Shown here piece by piece: positions 8,793 to 18,150 of a stretch of DNA of 64,000 bases (position 1 is its first letter; each line of letters starts with the position of its first letter). The translations under genes were made by a program, and so were the position numbers. Source of the stretch: Chelatococcus sambhunathii (GTDB taxonomy: Bacteria; Pseudomonadota; Alphaproteobacteria; Rhizobiales; Beijerinckiaceae); NCBI RefSeq assembly GCF_001418005.1, contig NZ_LIOL01000001.1:186001-250000 (forward strand), written 5' to 3'. Under the pieces are notes generated by a model. The model did no database searches. It was given only the letters and a program-made list of their open reading frames with translations, and was not told the DNA's origin.

Positions 8793-9274
8793 GGCGCCTG
8801 CTCCGCCAGTTTCGCCAGCGCTTCGCCCGTGACGCGGCAGACGGTCCATTCATCCATCATGCGTGCGCCCTGGCGCTTGTAGAAGCCGATCGCGGGCTCG
8901 TTCCAGTCGAGCACCCACCACTCGAGCCGCCCGAGCCCCTCATCGACGCAGCGCCGGGCGAGATGGGAAAGGAGAGCCCTGCCGATGCCCTCGCCACGGA
9001 AGGCCGGACGCACGAAGAGGTCCTCGAGATAGAGGCCGTGCCGGCCGAGAAAGGTGGAGAAATTGTAGAACCACAGGGCAAAGCCCGCCGGCTCGCCCCG
9101 CCACTCGGCGATGTCGCAGAAGACGCGCGGATTGGCACCGAAGAGCGCCGCGCCGAGATCGCCCTCGGTCGCTTCGACCTCGTGGGCCAGCTTCTCGTAG
9201 TCAGCAAGCTCGCGCACGAGCGCCGCGATGAGGCCGAGATCGGCCGGTTGTGCAGGACGGATGACGAGGGACAT
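8789..9274 (-). CDS. GNAT family N-acetyltransferase
   Basis: A 161-residue acetyltransferase close to the diamine/spermidine N1-acetyltransferase-like branch. The acetyl-CoA site is in LYLEDLFVRPAFRGEGIGRALLSHL (R/Q-x-x-G-x-G/A pattern), followed by LEWWVLDWNEPAIGFYKRQGA, characteristic of that branch. The substrate cannot be told from sequence; a polyamine or small amine is plausible. It sits between thyA and folA and is translationally coupled to folA through a four-base overlap. The ATG at 9274 follows an AG-rich stretch (GAAGAAG). Confidence 0.88.
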   Translation of the reverse strand: MSLVIRPAQPADLGLIAALVRELADYEKLAHEVEATEGDLGAALFGANPRVFCDIAEWRGEPAGFALWFYNFSTFLGRHGLYLEDLFVRPAFRGEGIGRALLSHLARRCVDEGLGRLEWWVLDWNEPAIGFYKRQGARMMDEWTVCRVTGEALAKLAEQAP

Positions 9275-9313
9275 CGCGGGTCTTCTTCGGTGAGCCTTCC
9301 GGGGCGGGAGCCC

Positions 9314-10108
9314 TCAAACGGCGACGGGCGCCCTGATGGCGGGATGGGGATCATAGTCCTCGATGACAATGTCCTCGAAGGTGAAGTCGAAGATCGAGCG
9401 CACCGCCGGGTTGAGCACGAGGCGCGGCAGCGGCCGCGGCGCGCGTGCAAGCTGCTCGCGCGCCTGGTCGAGGTGATTGAGGTAGAGATGCGCATCGCCG
9501 AAGGAATGGACGAAGTCGCCGGGCACGAGACCCGTGACCTGCGCCATCATCTGCGTCAGCAGGGCATAGCTCGCGATGTTGAAGGGCACGCCGAGGAAGA
9601 CGTCCGCCGAGCGCTGGTAGAGCTGGCAGGACAGGCGCCCGTCGGCGACATGGAACTGGAACAGGCAGTGGCAGGGCGCCAGCGCCATCCTGTCGATCTC
9701 CGCCGGATTCCACGCGGACACGACAAGGCGCCGCGAATCGGGGTTGCGGCGGATTTCGTCCACCACCCAGGCGATCTGGTCCACCGTGCGCCCGTCGGCA
9801 CCTTCCCACGCGCGCCACTGCTTGCCGTAGACCGGGCCGAGATTGCCGTTCTCGTCCGCCCATTCATCCCAGATGCTGACCTTGTTCTCCTGGAGATAGC
9901 GCACGTTGGTGTCGCCCTTCAGGAACCACAGCAGCTCGTGGACGATGGAACGCAGATGAAGCTTCTTGGTCGTGACGAGCGGAAAGCCCTCGGCAAGGTC
10001 GAAGCGCATCTGGTGGCCGAAGACGGACAAGGTGCCCGTCCCGGTCCGGTCGCTCTTGCGCGCGCCCTCGTCGAGCACGCGGCGCAGCAGGTCGAGATAA
10101 GCGCGCAT
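9314..10108 (-). CDS. thyA: Thymidylate synthase
   Basis: ThyA methylates dUMP to dTMP using methylenetetrahydrofolate, yielding dihydrofolate for FolA downstream. The protein is 264 residues, the same as the E. coli enzyme, and the catalytic Cys146 lies in [12 protein letters not shown]. Other conserved blocks are [18 protein letters not shown], the NPAEIDRM segment and YLNHLDQ. The ATG at 10108 has GAGGCGACG just before it. It is the first gene of the minus-strand series running to degP. An alternative start 13 codons upstream would add non-family sequence. Confidence 0.97.
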   Translation of the reverse strand: MRAYLDLLRRVLDEGARKSDRTGTGTLSVFGHQMRFDLAEGFPLVTTKKLHLRSIVHELLWFLKGDTNVRYLQENKVSIWDEWADENGNLGPVYGKQWRAWEGADGRTVDQIAWVVDEIRRNPDSRRLVVSAWNPAEIDRMALAPCHCLFQFHVADGRLSCQLYQRSADVFLGVPFNIASYALLTQMMAQVTGLVPGDFVHSFGDAHLYLNHLDQAREQLARAPRPLPRLVLNPAVRSIFDFTFEDIVIEDYDPHPAIRAPVAV

Positions 10109-10589
10109 CGTCGCCTCACGTGATTCCGTCCCGTCGAGGCATAGCATCGGCAGCGGCGCCGGTGAATGCCTCCGGCGCCGGCGAAGGCGGGTTGCGGGCC
10201 ACGAAAGGACGAGCGCAGACGTTCATCCGCCTGCGCCCGGAGGCAACCGACTTTCACAATGAAGCCGTGGCGCCGCAATACACGAATGGCCGCCACGACA
10301 ACGACCTGGTCAGAACAAAATTGTATGGTTATTGTTGTTTAATTATACACACATAATGCCAAAAAAGCACCCAAATAATGCTTCACACATCTCTCATGTC
10401 AACAAATATAACTTTAATAACTGAAATTTACTCATAAAATAAATAGCGACAACATATCTTCTCACGCGCGCTCTCGCAGGCTGCAGGGCTACAGCCCTGT
10501 CGGGAGGGCGTGGCAAGCTGCCGTTCGGATGGCATGTCGCCGGCCCTCCCTTGCCTGTCGGCAACTGCGCGAGAATGGCGCTCAAGGCC
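10109..10589. other. Non-coding stretch with an AT-rich island and hairpins
   Basis: No credible gene is visible between the thyA start and the tmRNA promoter. The part at about 10290-10445 is strikingly AT-rich compared with its surroundings and has no open frame of note. Next come two stem-loops: CAGGGC (10484-10489) with GCCCTG (10494-10499), and GGGAGGGC (10502-10509) with GCCCTCCC (10543-10550). The thyA promoter should also lie here, near 10109-10200. The second hairpin has no U-run after it on either strand. Confidence 0.6.
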
Positions 10590-10618
10590 TTCCATCGGGC
10601 CGAGAAGGCCCCTATATT
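10590..10618 (+). promoter_or_regulatory. Probable promoter of ssrA
   Basis: A TATATT -10 box (10613-10618) is preceded at 17 bases by a weak -35 TTCCAT (10590-10595). Transcription would begin near 10625, just before the acceptor part of the tmRNA precursor. Confidence 0.4.
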
Positions 10619-10624
10619 CTGGAT

Positions 10625-10940
10625 GCCGTCGCAAGGCGGCTATGGCGATAAACGGCCATCGCAATAAACCCATCGGACCCGGGGGCGGTACCCGGCGCCT
10701 CCACCCAAACGCGAGCGGGCCTCGCGTTTCGGCGGGGGCGAAATAGGATCGACGAGGGTGTAAAGGGTGCGCTTTCGCTCGGCATGGTTCCGCCGTTATC
10801 GGGCCGAACTTATAGTTGCCAACGACAACTATGCTCCGGTCGCCGCGGCTGCGTAACGCAGCTTAGGTTACCGATCCAAAGTCCTGACGGTTAGCCCCGG
10901 CAGGCGGGGTTCGGAGGCACCTGGCAACAGAAGCCTCCAC
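10625..10940 (+). ncRNA. ssrA: tmRNA, circularly permuted two-piece form
   Basis: tmRNA releases ribosomes stalled on broken mRNA and adds a degradation tag. The gene order is permuted, as in alphaproteobacteria. The acceptor piece comes first, ending in CGCCTCC-A-CC (10696-10705). A spacer follows that can fold as AAACGCGAG/CTCGCGTTT (10707-10729) and is presumably cut out. Then the coding piece starts GGGGGCG (10734-10740). These two seven-base strands pair fully with a G-U at the third pair, the alanyl-tRNA identity element. The tag frame at 10818-10856 reads ANDNYAPVAAAA then TAA. The 3' part has CCCCG/CGGGG and GGAGGC/GCCTCC (10913-10938) helices. Exact 5' and 3' ends are estimates. Confidence 0.93.
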
Positions 10941-10983
10941 TTCCTTGTCAATCGCCGGCTCAGAAGGCATCGCTCCGGAACAC

Positions 10984-11583
10984 ATGGCGAAGGATCTCAT
11001 CCGCTACGACCTGCTCGTCCAGGAGGCGCTCAGGGGCGTTGTGCGCAAGCTGCTGGCCGATGCCGTGCGCGACGGCCTGCCCGGCGACCACTATTTCTAC
11101 ATCTCCTTCCGCACCGATCATCCCGGCGTACGGCTGTCGAGCCGCCAGCGCGAGCGCTATCCGCACGAGATGACAATCGTGCTGCAGCACCAGTTCTGGG
11201 ATCTTGCCGTCACGGACCAGGCCTTCGAGGTCGGCCTGTCGTTCCAGGGCGTGCCCGAGCGGCTGATGATCCCCTTCGAGGCCGTGGTCGGCTTCTACGA
11301 CCCCTCGGTCCAGTTCGGCCTCAAGTTTGGCCAGGATGGCGAGACCGGCGAGGCCGAAGGCGGGGGACCGACACCGGCTGCCGCAGAGGTGCGAGACGCC
11401 CCCGAGCCGGCCGAGGTGATGCCCTCCGCGGAGAGGATCGAGACTCCGGCCGCAGAGGCGCCCAAGGCGGGGGAAAAGGCGACCGCCGCCGAGACACCGG
11501 TCGCGGAGCGCGAGCCCCAGGACAACGCGGACGGCAAGGGCGCCCAGGTGGTTAGCCTCGACGCCTTCCGCAAGAAGACCTGA
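10984..11583 (+). CDS. sspB: SspB, adaptor delivering SsrA-tagged proteins to ClpXP
   Basis: SspB binds the tmRNA-encoded tag and tethers tagged proteins to ClpX for degradation. The N-terminal domain (residues about 1-115, from MAKDLIRYDLLVQEALRG through VPERLMIPFEAVVGFYDPS) is the alpha-type SspB fold. It is followed by a long Ala/Glu/Pro-rich linker and a short basic end VVSLDAFRKK, which fits the ClpX-binding tail. The ATG at 10984 is preferred because the family begins MAKD; a TTG at 10945 is also in frame but overlaps the end region of ssrA. It lies about 40 bases after the tmRNA gene, so tag and adaptor are linked. Confidence 0.93.
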   Translation: MAKDLIRYDLLVQEALRGVVRKLLADAVRDGLPGDHYFYISFRTDHPGVRLSSRQRERYPHEMTIVLQHQFWDLAVTDQAFEVGLSFQGVPERLMIPFEAVVGFYDPSVQFGLKFGQDGETGEAEGGGPTPAAAEVRDAPEPAEVMPSAERIETPAAEAPKAGEKATAAETPVAEREPQDNADGKGAQVVSLDAFRKKT

Positions 11584-11671
11584 TGGGCCGGGCCGCTCCC
11601 GCTGCACGGTACCTCCGGCCGCTGCCACGCGAACTGCGCCTGTTCGCCCTTTGACGTGAAAGGCGACTGCC

Positions 11672-13111
<1,440 letters not shown>

Positions 13112-13121
13112 GGAGGGCGTC

Positions 13122-13313
13122 ATGGCCGACATCGTGAACCTGCGCATGGCCCGCAAGGCGAAGTCCCGCAGCCGGAAGGAGGCTGAGGCCGACGCCAATC
13201 GCGTCCGCTTTGGCCGGCCGAAGGCCGAGCGTCTCAAGACCGAGCGTGAGCAGGAGAGGTTGGCGCGAGCGCACGAGGGCCACCGGCTGACGACACCGGA
13301 CGAAGACGCATGA
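13122..13313 (+). CDS. DUF4169 family small protein
   Basis: A 63-residue, highly charged protein beginning MADIVNLRMARKAKSRS, the conserved start of the DUF4169 family, with a basic helix rich in Arg, Lys and Glu. Function unknown. It is usually found, as here, just after fumC. It has a near-perfect ribosome binding site (AGGAGG) and ends in an ATGA overlap with the next gene, which suggests joint translation. Confidence 0.85.
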   Translation: MADIVNLRMARKAKSRSRKEAEADANRVRFGRPKAERLKTEREQERLARAHEGHRLTTPDEDA

Positions 13314-13546
13314 CGCCCCCCGGCCGCGCCGGCATCGTCAAGCGCTCGCTGGTGATCGCCGGGCACAGCACGAGCGTGTCGCTGGAAGAGCCGTTCTGGG
13401 CAGCGCTCAGGGAGATGGCTGCGGCGCGCGGCATGTCCGTCGCCCAGGCGGTCGCCGCCATCGACGAGGAGCGCGGCGGACGGAACCTGTCCTCCGCCGT
13501 TCGCGTGGCGGTGCTTGCCTATGTTCGGGACGCGGCGCGTGGCTGA
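13310..13546 (+). CDS. Ribbon-helix-helix domain protein
   Basis: A 78-residue protein with a central pattern KRSLVIAGHSTSVSLEEPFWAALREMAA followed by an RNLSSAVRVAVLAYV helix, typical of the ribbon-helix-helix family common in alphaproteobacteria (probably PF13467). Such folds bind DNA as dimers, so a small regulator is plausible, but the target is unknown. It is coupled to the DUF4169 gene by a four-base overlap and ends seven bases from the convergent AsmA-like gene. Confidence 0.8.
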   Translation: MTPPGRAGIVKRSLVIAGHSTSVSLEEPFWAALREMAAARGMSVAQAVAAIDEERGGRNLSSAVRVAVLAYVRDAARG

Positions 13547-13552
13547 GCTGTG

Positions 13553-16500
13553 TCAGCGGGCCGTCGGCCGGATATCGAGCGGCCCGCCCTGAGGAGACGG
13601 CGCGCGGACGGCTGGCGCCGTCGGAGCTCGGGGCGAGGCGTCACTGCCGCCCATGGGCGACACCGCCGTCACCCCTGCCCCATCCGGCTCAAACTCCGGC
13701 AGGCGATGGATAGCTGGAAGCTGAAGCTGTGTCGGCCCGCGCCCCTCCTGCGACTGCGGCTGCAGGCGGAACGGGGTTTCGGATGGGACAGGCGCCTGCT
13801 GCCGCTGGCTCTCCTCGCGTAGCAACTCCTCCAGCCGCCTCTGATCCTCCCGGCGCTGCAACTCCTGCTGCCGCTGCGCCTCCTCCTCGCGCCGCCTCGC
13901 TTCCTCTGCCGCCCGGCGCTCGGCCTCGCGGGCCCGCTGCTCGCGCTCCGCCCTGAGGCGGCGGTTGTGGAAGGCGCGCTCGCGCGCATCGGCCTCCATC
14001 GCCTCGATACGTTCGAGCTCGCGCACGATGCCGATGGCGGCAAGGCCATTGGCGAGGCTGCCCGCATCGAGGCTGCGCACCGGCGCATCGACCGGCCCCG
14101 ACCAGACGGCCATGGCCTGGGGCGCCGGCCCGGTCCAGCCCTTGGGCGACGTCGCCGCGATGACGGTCGCGCGCAAGTCGACAGTGAGGCTGCGCAGGTC
14201 AAGCGTGCCAGAGAGTGTCCCTTCGGCCACGCCGGCTTGCGCCGGCATCGTCAGAGGGCCGAAGCGCAGGACGCCGCCCGACAGGCTGACGGGGCCAGAC
14301 AGCTGCGGCAAAGGCCATGCGCCCGCGTCGAGCGCCTCGGCGAGCGCCGTCGTCACGGCCGGCAGGTCCGGCCGCAGCGTGTCGGCGGCGAGTGCCTGCG
14401 CAACCATGCGGGAGACGGCTGACGGATCGAGCCCCGAGATGGACGCATCCGCCACCGACAGGGTGGCGCCGCCGGCAAGATTGGCCACAAGCCGCGCCGG
14501 GCTTTCCCCGGCCGTGCCGATCTCGAAATCGCCGCTGAGGGTACCGGGAAGCCTCTGCCCGACGATGGCCGAAAGCGGAATGGCCGTGAGCTTGCCGCGC
14601 GCCGATATGGCGGCGAGGGAGCCTTCCCGGCGCATCGTCAGACTGGTCTCGATGCGGCCGCCCGAGAGCTCGCCATTGAGATCGTCGATGGAGAGCCCGG
14701 CCGGATGCAGCGACAACCGCAGCGCCGCATCGCGCAAAGTGAGCGTCGGCGTCAGGGCCAGGCTGCCGGCGGTCAGCGTCAGGGCCCCGTCGACAGGCGG
14801 GGCGGCGGCACCAAGGCGCTCGCCAGACCATGCGCGCCCCTCGGGCGCCATGGGCAGGGGGCCTAGCGCGAGCGTCGCGACATCGGCGAGCGCCAAACGC
14901 TCGAAATGGACCGCCCCCTCAAGACGACCGCCCTCGTCCACCGTCAGGCGCCCGTGCAGCGGAACGCCGCCCGCCGTCGCCGCAAGGTTGACGAGCGACA
15001 ACCCCTTGCTGCCGAGCGTCGCATCGGCGGTCAGTTCGAGCGGCAATGCCCCCGCGCCCGGCAAGGGCCGCGCCAGCACCTCCGCGAGCCGACCGAGGTC
15101 GCCCGCCTTCATCGTCACCCGCCCCGCGAACAGCGGCGCCGTCTCGGAAAAGCTGAAGGTTCCCTCGCCGGATAGGCTGGCCCCGGCAGCCGCGAGCGAG
15201 AAGCGCCCGGCCATGTCGTCGAGCGAAGGGCCGCGCGCCGAGACCGACAGGCGCCCGCCCTCGCCGTCCGGCAGGGGCAGGACATCGAAGCCGAGTTGCC
15301 CGAGCAGCTGCGCCCCGTCGCCGGCCCCGAGGCTGATCTCAAGCTCCGCGCCGACCCCTGAAGCGGGCGGCAGCGACAGCCCCATGTCCACCTCGGTGTC
15401 GCCGATCCTGCCGTCGGCCTTGACGAAGAGCGGCGCACCCGCATCCACGCGCCCCGCTTCGAGCCTGAGGCGGAGCGCCCTGCCGTCCGCGACCGCGCGC
15501 GTCAGTACGGCCGCGGCGCGCGCCGGCAGGAAGCGGGCAGCGAGCGCGGCGAGCGCCTGCGGACGGTCGGCGTCGATGGTCGCGCCCAGCCTCCCGCCAG
15601 CGGCATCGATGCGCCCTTGCGCCTCGATCTGTGCGCCGCCGAAACCCGATGCATTGAGATATTCGACCACGATGCCCTGCGATCCGGCCTCCACGAGGGC
15701 ACTGAGGCGACCGAGCGCATCGCCGCCGGGCGCACCGAGCCCAAGATCGCGCGCATCGAGCGACAGGCCGATGTCGGCGCCGGAAGCCAGGGCGAGCAGC
15801 CCGTCGAATTGTGGCAGGGCGGCGATATCGACCCTGCTCGCCGTCACCTCGGCCTCGTAGCGCGGGCGCCCGCCGCTGCCATCCGCGGGCATGAAACGGA
15901 TCGCGCCGCCGACCTCCGCCTCACCCGCCTTCACGGCGATGTTGCGCGCGCCGATGCTGCCGTGATCGAGCGCGAGCTCGGCGCTGGCGGACAATCGCGG
16001 CAGGCCCGCGAGCGCTTCGGCCAGCGACTGCGGCGCCCCCATGCGCACTAGCGCCCGCGCGAACACCAGCGGCTGGCCGCTGTCGAGCGAAATGGACCCC
16101 GTTCCCGAGATGTCGTGCTTCGGCCCGCCGAGCGGGATGAGCCCCTCGCCGCGTGCCGCGATGCGGGTTTCCCCCGGCAGCCCGAGATCGAACCGGGACA
16201 GGGCGAGGACGTCCCCGTCGCGATGCAATCCGGCCGTGAGCGGGCCGAACTCCTCGCCCGCGATCGCCAATGCCTCGAGCGACAGGTCGAGGTAGAGCGG
16301 CAGTTGCGCAAGCACGGTGGCCGCGTGAAGCCCGAGCGCGCCGTCGTCGATCCGCTCGCGCAGCACGTCGAGGTCGACGCGCCGGCCGCCGAGGCTCGCC
16401 CGGAGGGCCGGCCGGCCGCCGAGGTCGAGCGTCGCCGTGCCCGTCAGCGCAAGGTCCTTGCTGCCCTCGCCGTGGGTGACGTCAAGCGTGAGATCGCGCG

Positions 16501-17302
16501 CCGAAAGGCTGCGGATGTCGCCTTCCACGGCGCCGGAGAGCATGATCTGGCGGGGCTCTCCGGTGCCGGCCAAGGGTTCGGCGTATCGCACGGTGGCCGC
16601 AAGACCGGGCAGCAATCGCCCGCTGAGCCCCTCGGCGAGCTTCAGCACGCCATCGACGTCAAGAAGGCCTCCAGCCGCGGCACGGCCCAGCACGGCCTTG
16701 AGCCGCATGTCGCCGCCGTTTTCGCGCACCCCGGTCGCGATGCGCAGCGGCACGCCCTGCACCTCGCCCTCGATTCGCCACGGCCCCGCGAGGCTCGCCG
16801 CCACGACCTCAGCCTCGATGTCGCCGATGCGCGCGATCTCGCTGCCGGTTGCAGCTTCCACGCGGATCTCGCCGCGCGAAATGCCGAGACGCTCGATGGC
16901 GATCTCCACGTTTGCAGCGGAGACGGAGCGCGGGCGCGGCACGGCGAGTGCCCCGTCCTCCCCGACACGCACCGTGAGTACCGGCGCATTGAGCGCGGCC
17001 TCGATCACCCGCACCTCACCCTTGACGAGCGGCATGGGCGCGACCTCGACCGATACGCTCCGGGCGGAGAGCCGGGCCCCGCCGCTCTCGCCGAGGCTCA
17101 CGTCGCTCAGCATGATCTCCGGCGTCGGCAGCAGACGCAGCTCGATGGCACCGCCCGTCCGCACTGGCAGCCCGAGGGCCTCGCCCAGCACGCCCTCCAC
17201 CTCGCCGCGATGCGCCTCCCAGTCGATGAAATAGGGCACCGCGAGAGCCGCGCTCAACACAAGGATGAGGAGGATGGCAAAGACCGTCAGAAAGTCGCGC
17301 AC
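13553..17302 (-). CDS. Large AsmA family envelope protein
   Basis: A 1249-residue protein starting with a single membrane helix (residues about 5-25, FLTVFAILLILVLSAALAVPYFID), followed by the AsmA N-terminal block (VEGVLGEALGLPVRTGGAIELRLLPTPEIMLSDVSLG). A very long beta-rich periplasmic region follows. The AsmA C-terminal block includes LNGELSGGRIETSLTMRREG and LAGGATLSVADASISGLD. The last 170 residues hold a charged coiled-coil stretch rich in Arg, Glu and Gln, then a Pro-rich tail, unusual additions. AsmA-like proteins are bridge-like lipid-transfer proteins between the membranes; a role in phospholipid transport is inference. The start is a GTG with no strong ribosome binding site; no other candidate gives the membrane helix. 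Confidence 0.9.
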   Translation of the reverse strand: MRDFLTVFAILLILVLSAALAVPYFIDWEAHRGEVEGVLGEALGLPVRTGGAIELRLLPTPEIMLSDVSLGESGGARLSARSVSVEVAPMPLVKGEVRVIEAALNAPVLTVRVGEDGALAVPRPRSVSAANVEIAIERLGISRGEIRVEAATGSEIARIGDIEAEVVAASLAGPWRIEGEVQGVPLRIATGVRENGGDMRLKAVLGRAAAGGLLDVDGVLKLAEGLSGRLLPGLAATVRYAEPLAGTGEPRQIMLSGAVEGDIRSLSARDLTLDVTHGEGSKDLALTGTATLDLGGRPALRASLGGRRVDLDVLRERIDDGALGLHAATVLAQLPLYLDLSLEALAIAGEEFGPLTAGLHRDGDVLALSRFDLGLPGETRIAARGEGLIPLGGPKHDISGTGSISLDSGQPLVFARALVRMGAPQSLAEALAGLPRLSASAELALDHGSIGARNIAVKAGEAEVGGAIRFMPADGSGGRPRYEAEVTASRVDIAALPQFDGLLALASGADIGLSLDARDLGLGAPGGDALGRLSALVEAGSQGIVVEYLNASGFGGAQIEAQGRIDAAGGRLGATIDADRPQALAALAARFLPARAAAVLTRAVADGRALRLRLEAGRVDAGAPLFVKADGRIGDTEVDMGLSLPPASGVGAELEISLGAGDGAQLLGQLGFDVLPLPDGEGGRLSVSARGPSLDDMAGRFSLAAAGASLSGEGTFSFSETAPLFAGRVTMKAGDLGRLAEVLARPLPGAGALPLELTADATLGSKGLSLVNLAATAGGVPLHGRLTVDEGGRLEGAVHFERLALADVATLALGPLPMAPEGRAWSGERLGAAAPPVDGALTLTAGSLALTPTLTLRDAALRLSLHPAGLSIDDLNGELSGGRIETSLTMRREGSLAAISARGKLTAIPLSAIVGQRLPGTLSGDFEIGTAGESPARLVANLAGGATLSVADASISGLDPSAVSRMVAQALAADTLRPDLPAVTTALAEALDAGAWPLPQLSGPVSLSGGVLRFGPLTMPAQAGVAEGTLSGTLDLRSLTVDLRATVIAATSPKGWTGPAPQAMAVWSGPVDAPVRSLDAGSLANGLAAIGIVRELERIEAMEADARERAFHNRRLRAEREQRAREAERRAAEEARRREEEAQRQQELQRREDQRRLEELLREESQRQQAPVPSETPFRLQPQSQEGRGPTQLQLPAIHRLPEFEPDGAGVTAVSPMGGSDASPRAPTAPAVRAPSPQGGPLDIRPTAR

Positions 17303-17428
17303 GCTCGTGGGCTCGGCTGATCGAGGTTTTCACCTCACTTTAGCGGATTTGACGGCGCGGCTATGGCGAGCCTTGCATCGCCAACCGCGGCTCGGCCCTT
17401 CCATCTCTGGCACGACAACGGGGCAAGC

Positions 17429-17992
17429 TCAATGGACCGGGCGCCGGCCGATGATTTCGCCAGCGTCGCCGGGCAGCAGCCACCGCCTCGCCGCGTCTCC
17501 CGCCATGAAGCGGGCGTGGCGCGCAGCAAGCGCGGCGAGCGCTTCGCCGGATCCCGGTTGCGTCTTCCCGGCTTCCTGCACCTTCCACATGTGCACGCAC
17601 CGCCAGCCCCCGCCCGGCCCCCGACGCAGACGGCGCAGGCTGCGGCCGGAAAAGACGGTGCCCCGCAGGTCGCGGACGACGGGCAAAGCCTTGCCCGGCG
17701 CTGCCACGAGATCGACCAGCCACAGCTCATCACCTGCATCGAAATCCGCTTCGACGAGTTCGCGCCCGCCCGTCAGGAGCCCATCGGCCGCCTCTCGCGT
17801 CAGATAGGCCCAGGTGGCGAAGGCCTGCGGTTCCCCGTCGGCAAGGTAGAATTTGATCTGCCCGCGTGAAATGGCCGGCACGAGGCGCCGCTCGATATCT
17901 TGAAGGCGCATGTCGCGATACCGTGGCGAGCGCGGCAGCAGGGAAATCGCGGCGCCGAGCGCCTGCTGCTCCCAGAAACGGGTTGCCTTCAT
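17429..17992 (-). CDS. HlyC-family toxin-activating acyltransferase, catalytic His replaced
   Basis: This 187-residue protein matches the HlyC/RtxC lysine acyltransferase family: LGAAISLLPRSPRYRDMRLQ, LVPAISRGQIKFYLADGEPQAFATWAYL, then DELWLVDLVAAPG and a VVRDLRGTVF helix. HlyC uses His23 and Asp92. Here Asp94 is kept in LWLVDLV, but the His position in the SP-x-H motif is Tyr25 (SPRYRDM). No RTX toxin gene or type I secretion genes lie nearby, so acyl transfer to a toxin is doubtful. The ATG at 17992 gives the family's usual start; in-frame sequence upstream (to 18154) lacks family character. It is monocistronic, convergent to nothing, and 126 bases upstream of the AsmA-like gene on the same strand. 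Confidence 0.8.
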   Translation of the reverse strand: MKATRFWEQQALGAAISLLPRSPRYRDMRLQDIERRLVPAISRGQIKFYLADGEPQAFATWAYLTREAADGLLTGGRELVEADFDAGDELWLVDLVAAPGKALPVVRDLRGTVFSGRSLRRLRRGPGGGWRCVHMWKVQEAGKTQPGSGEALAALAARHARFMAGDAARRWLLPGDAGEIIGRRPVH

Positions 17993-18019
17993 CTGAAAAC
18001 GATCTTGCTTTGAAAATAG

Positions 18020-18044
18020 AGAGGCGATCACAATGCGCGCCTCT
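18020..18044. promoter_or_regulatory. Inverted repeat upstream of the HlyC-like gene
   Basis: AGAGGCG (18020-18026) and CGCCTCT (18038-18044) form a perfect seven-base inverted repeat with an 11-base spacer containing ATCACAATGCG. It lies 28 bases upstream of the HlyC-like ATG in a locally AT-richer stretch, where a promoter or operator would be expected. No known regulator site is recognised. Confidence 0.3.
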
Positions 18045-18150
18045 ATAGCCCAACCCGATCGCATAAAGAAGAAGCAGAATGTCGGGTCCCGGCCTTGTGA
18101 TTGCCGTCGGGGCGGGGCGGAGAAGCAATACGCCTCCCCACACCGGGCCT

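Noticed and set aside
10109-10620. Possible small genes in the stretch between thyA and ssrA
   Set aside because: Available frames cross the AT-rich island with no ribosome binding site and no protein-like composition.
13729-15860. Plus-strand frames opposite the AsmA-like gene
   Set aside because: Ser/Arg/Pro-rich shadows; the minus frame has a membrane helix and AsmA blocks.
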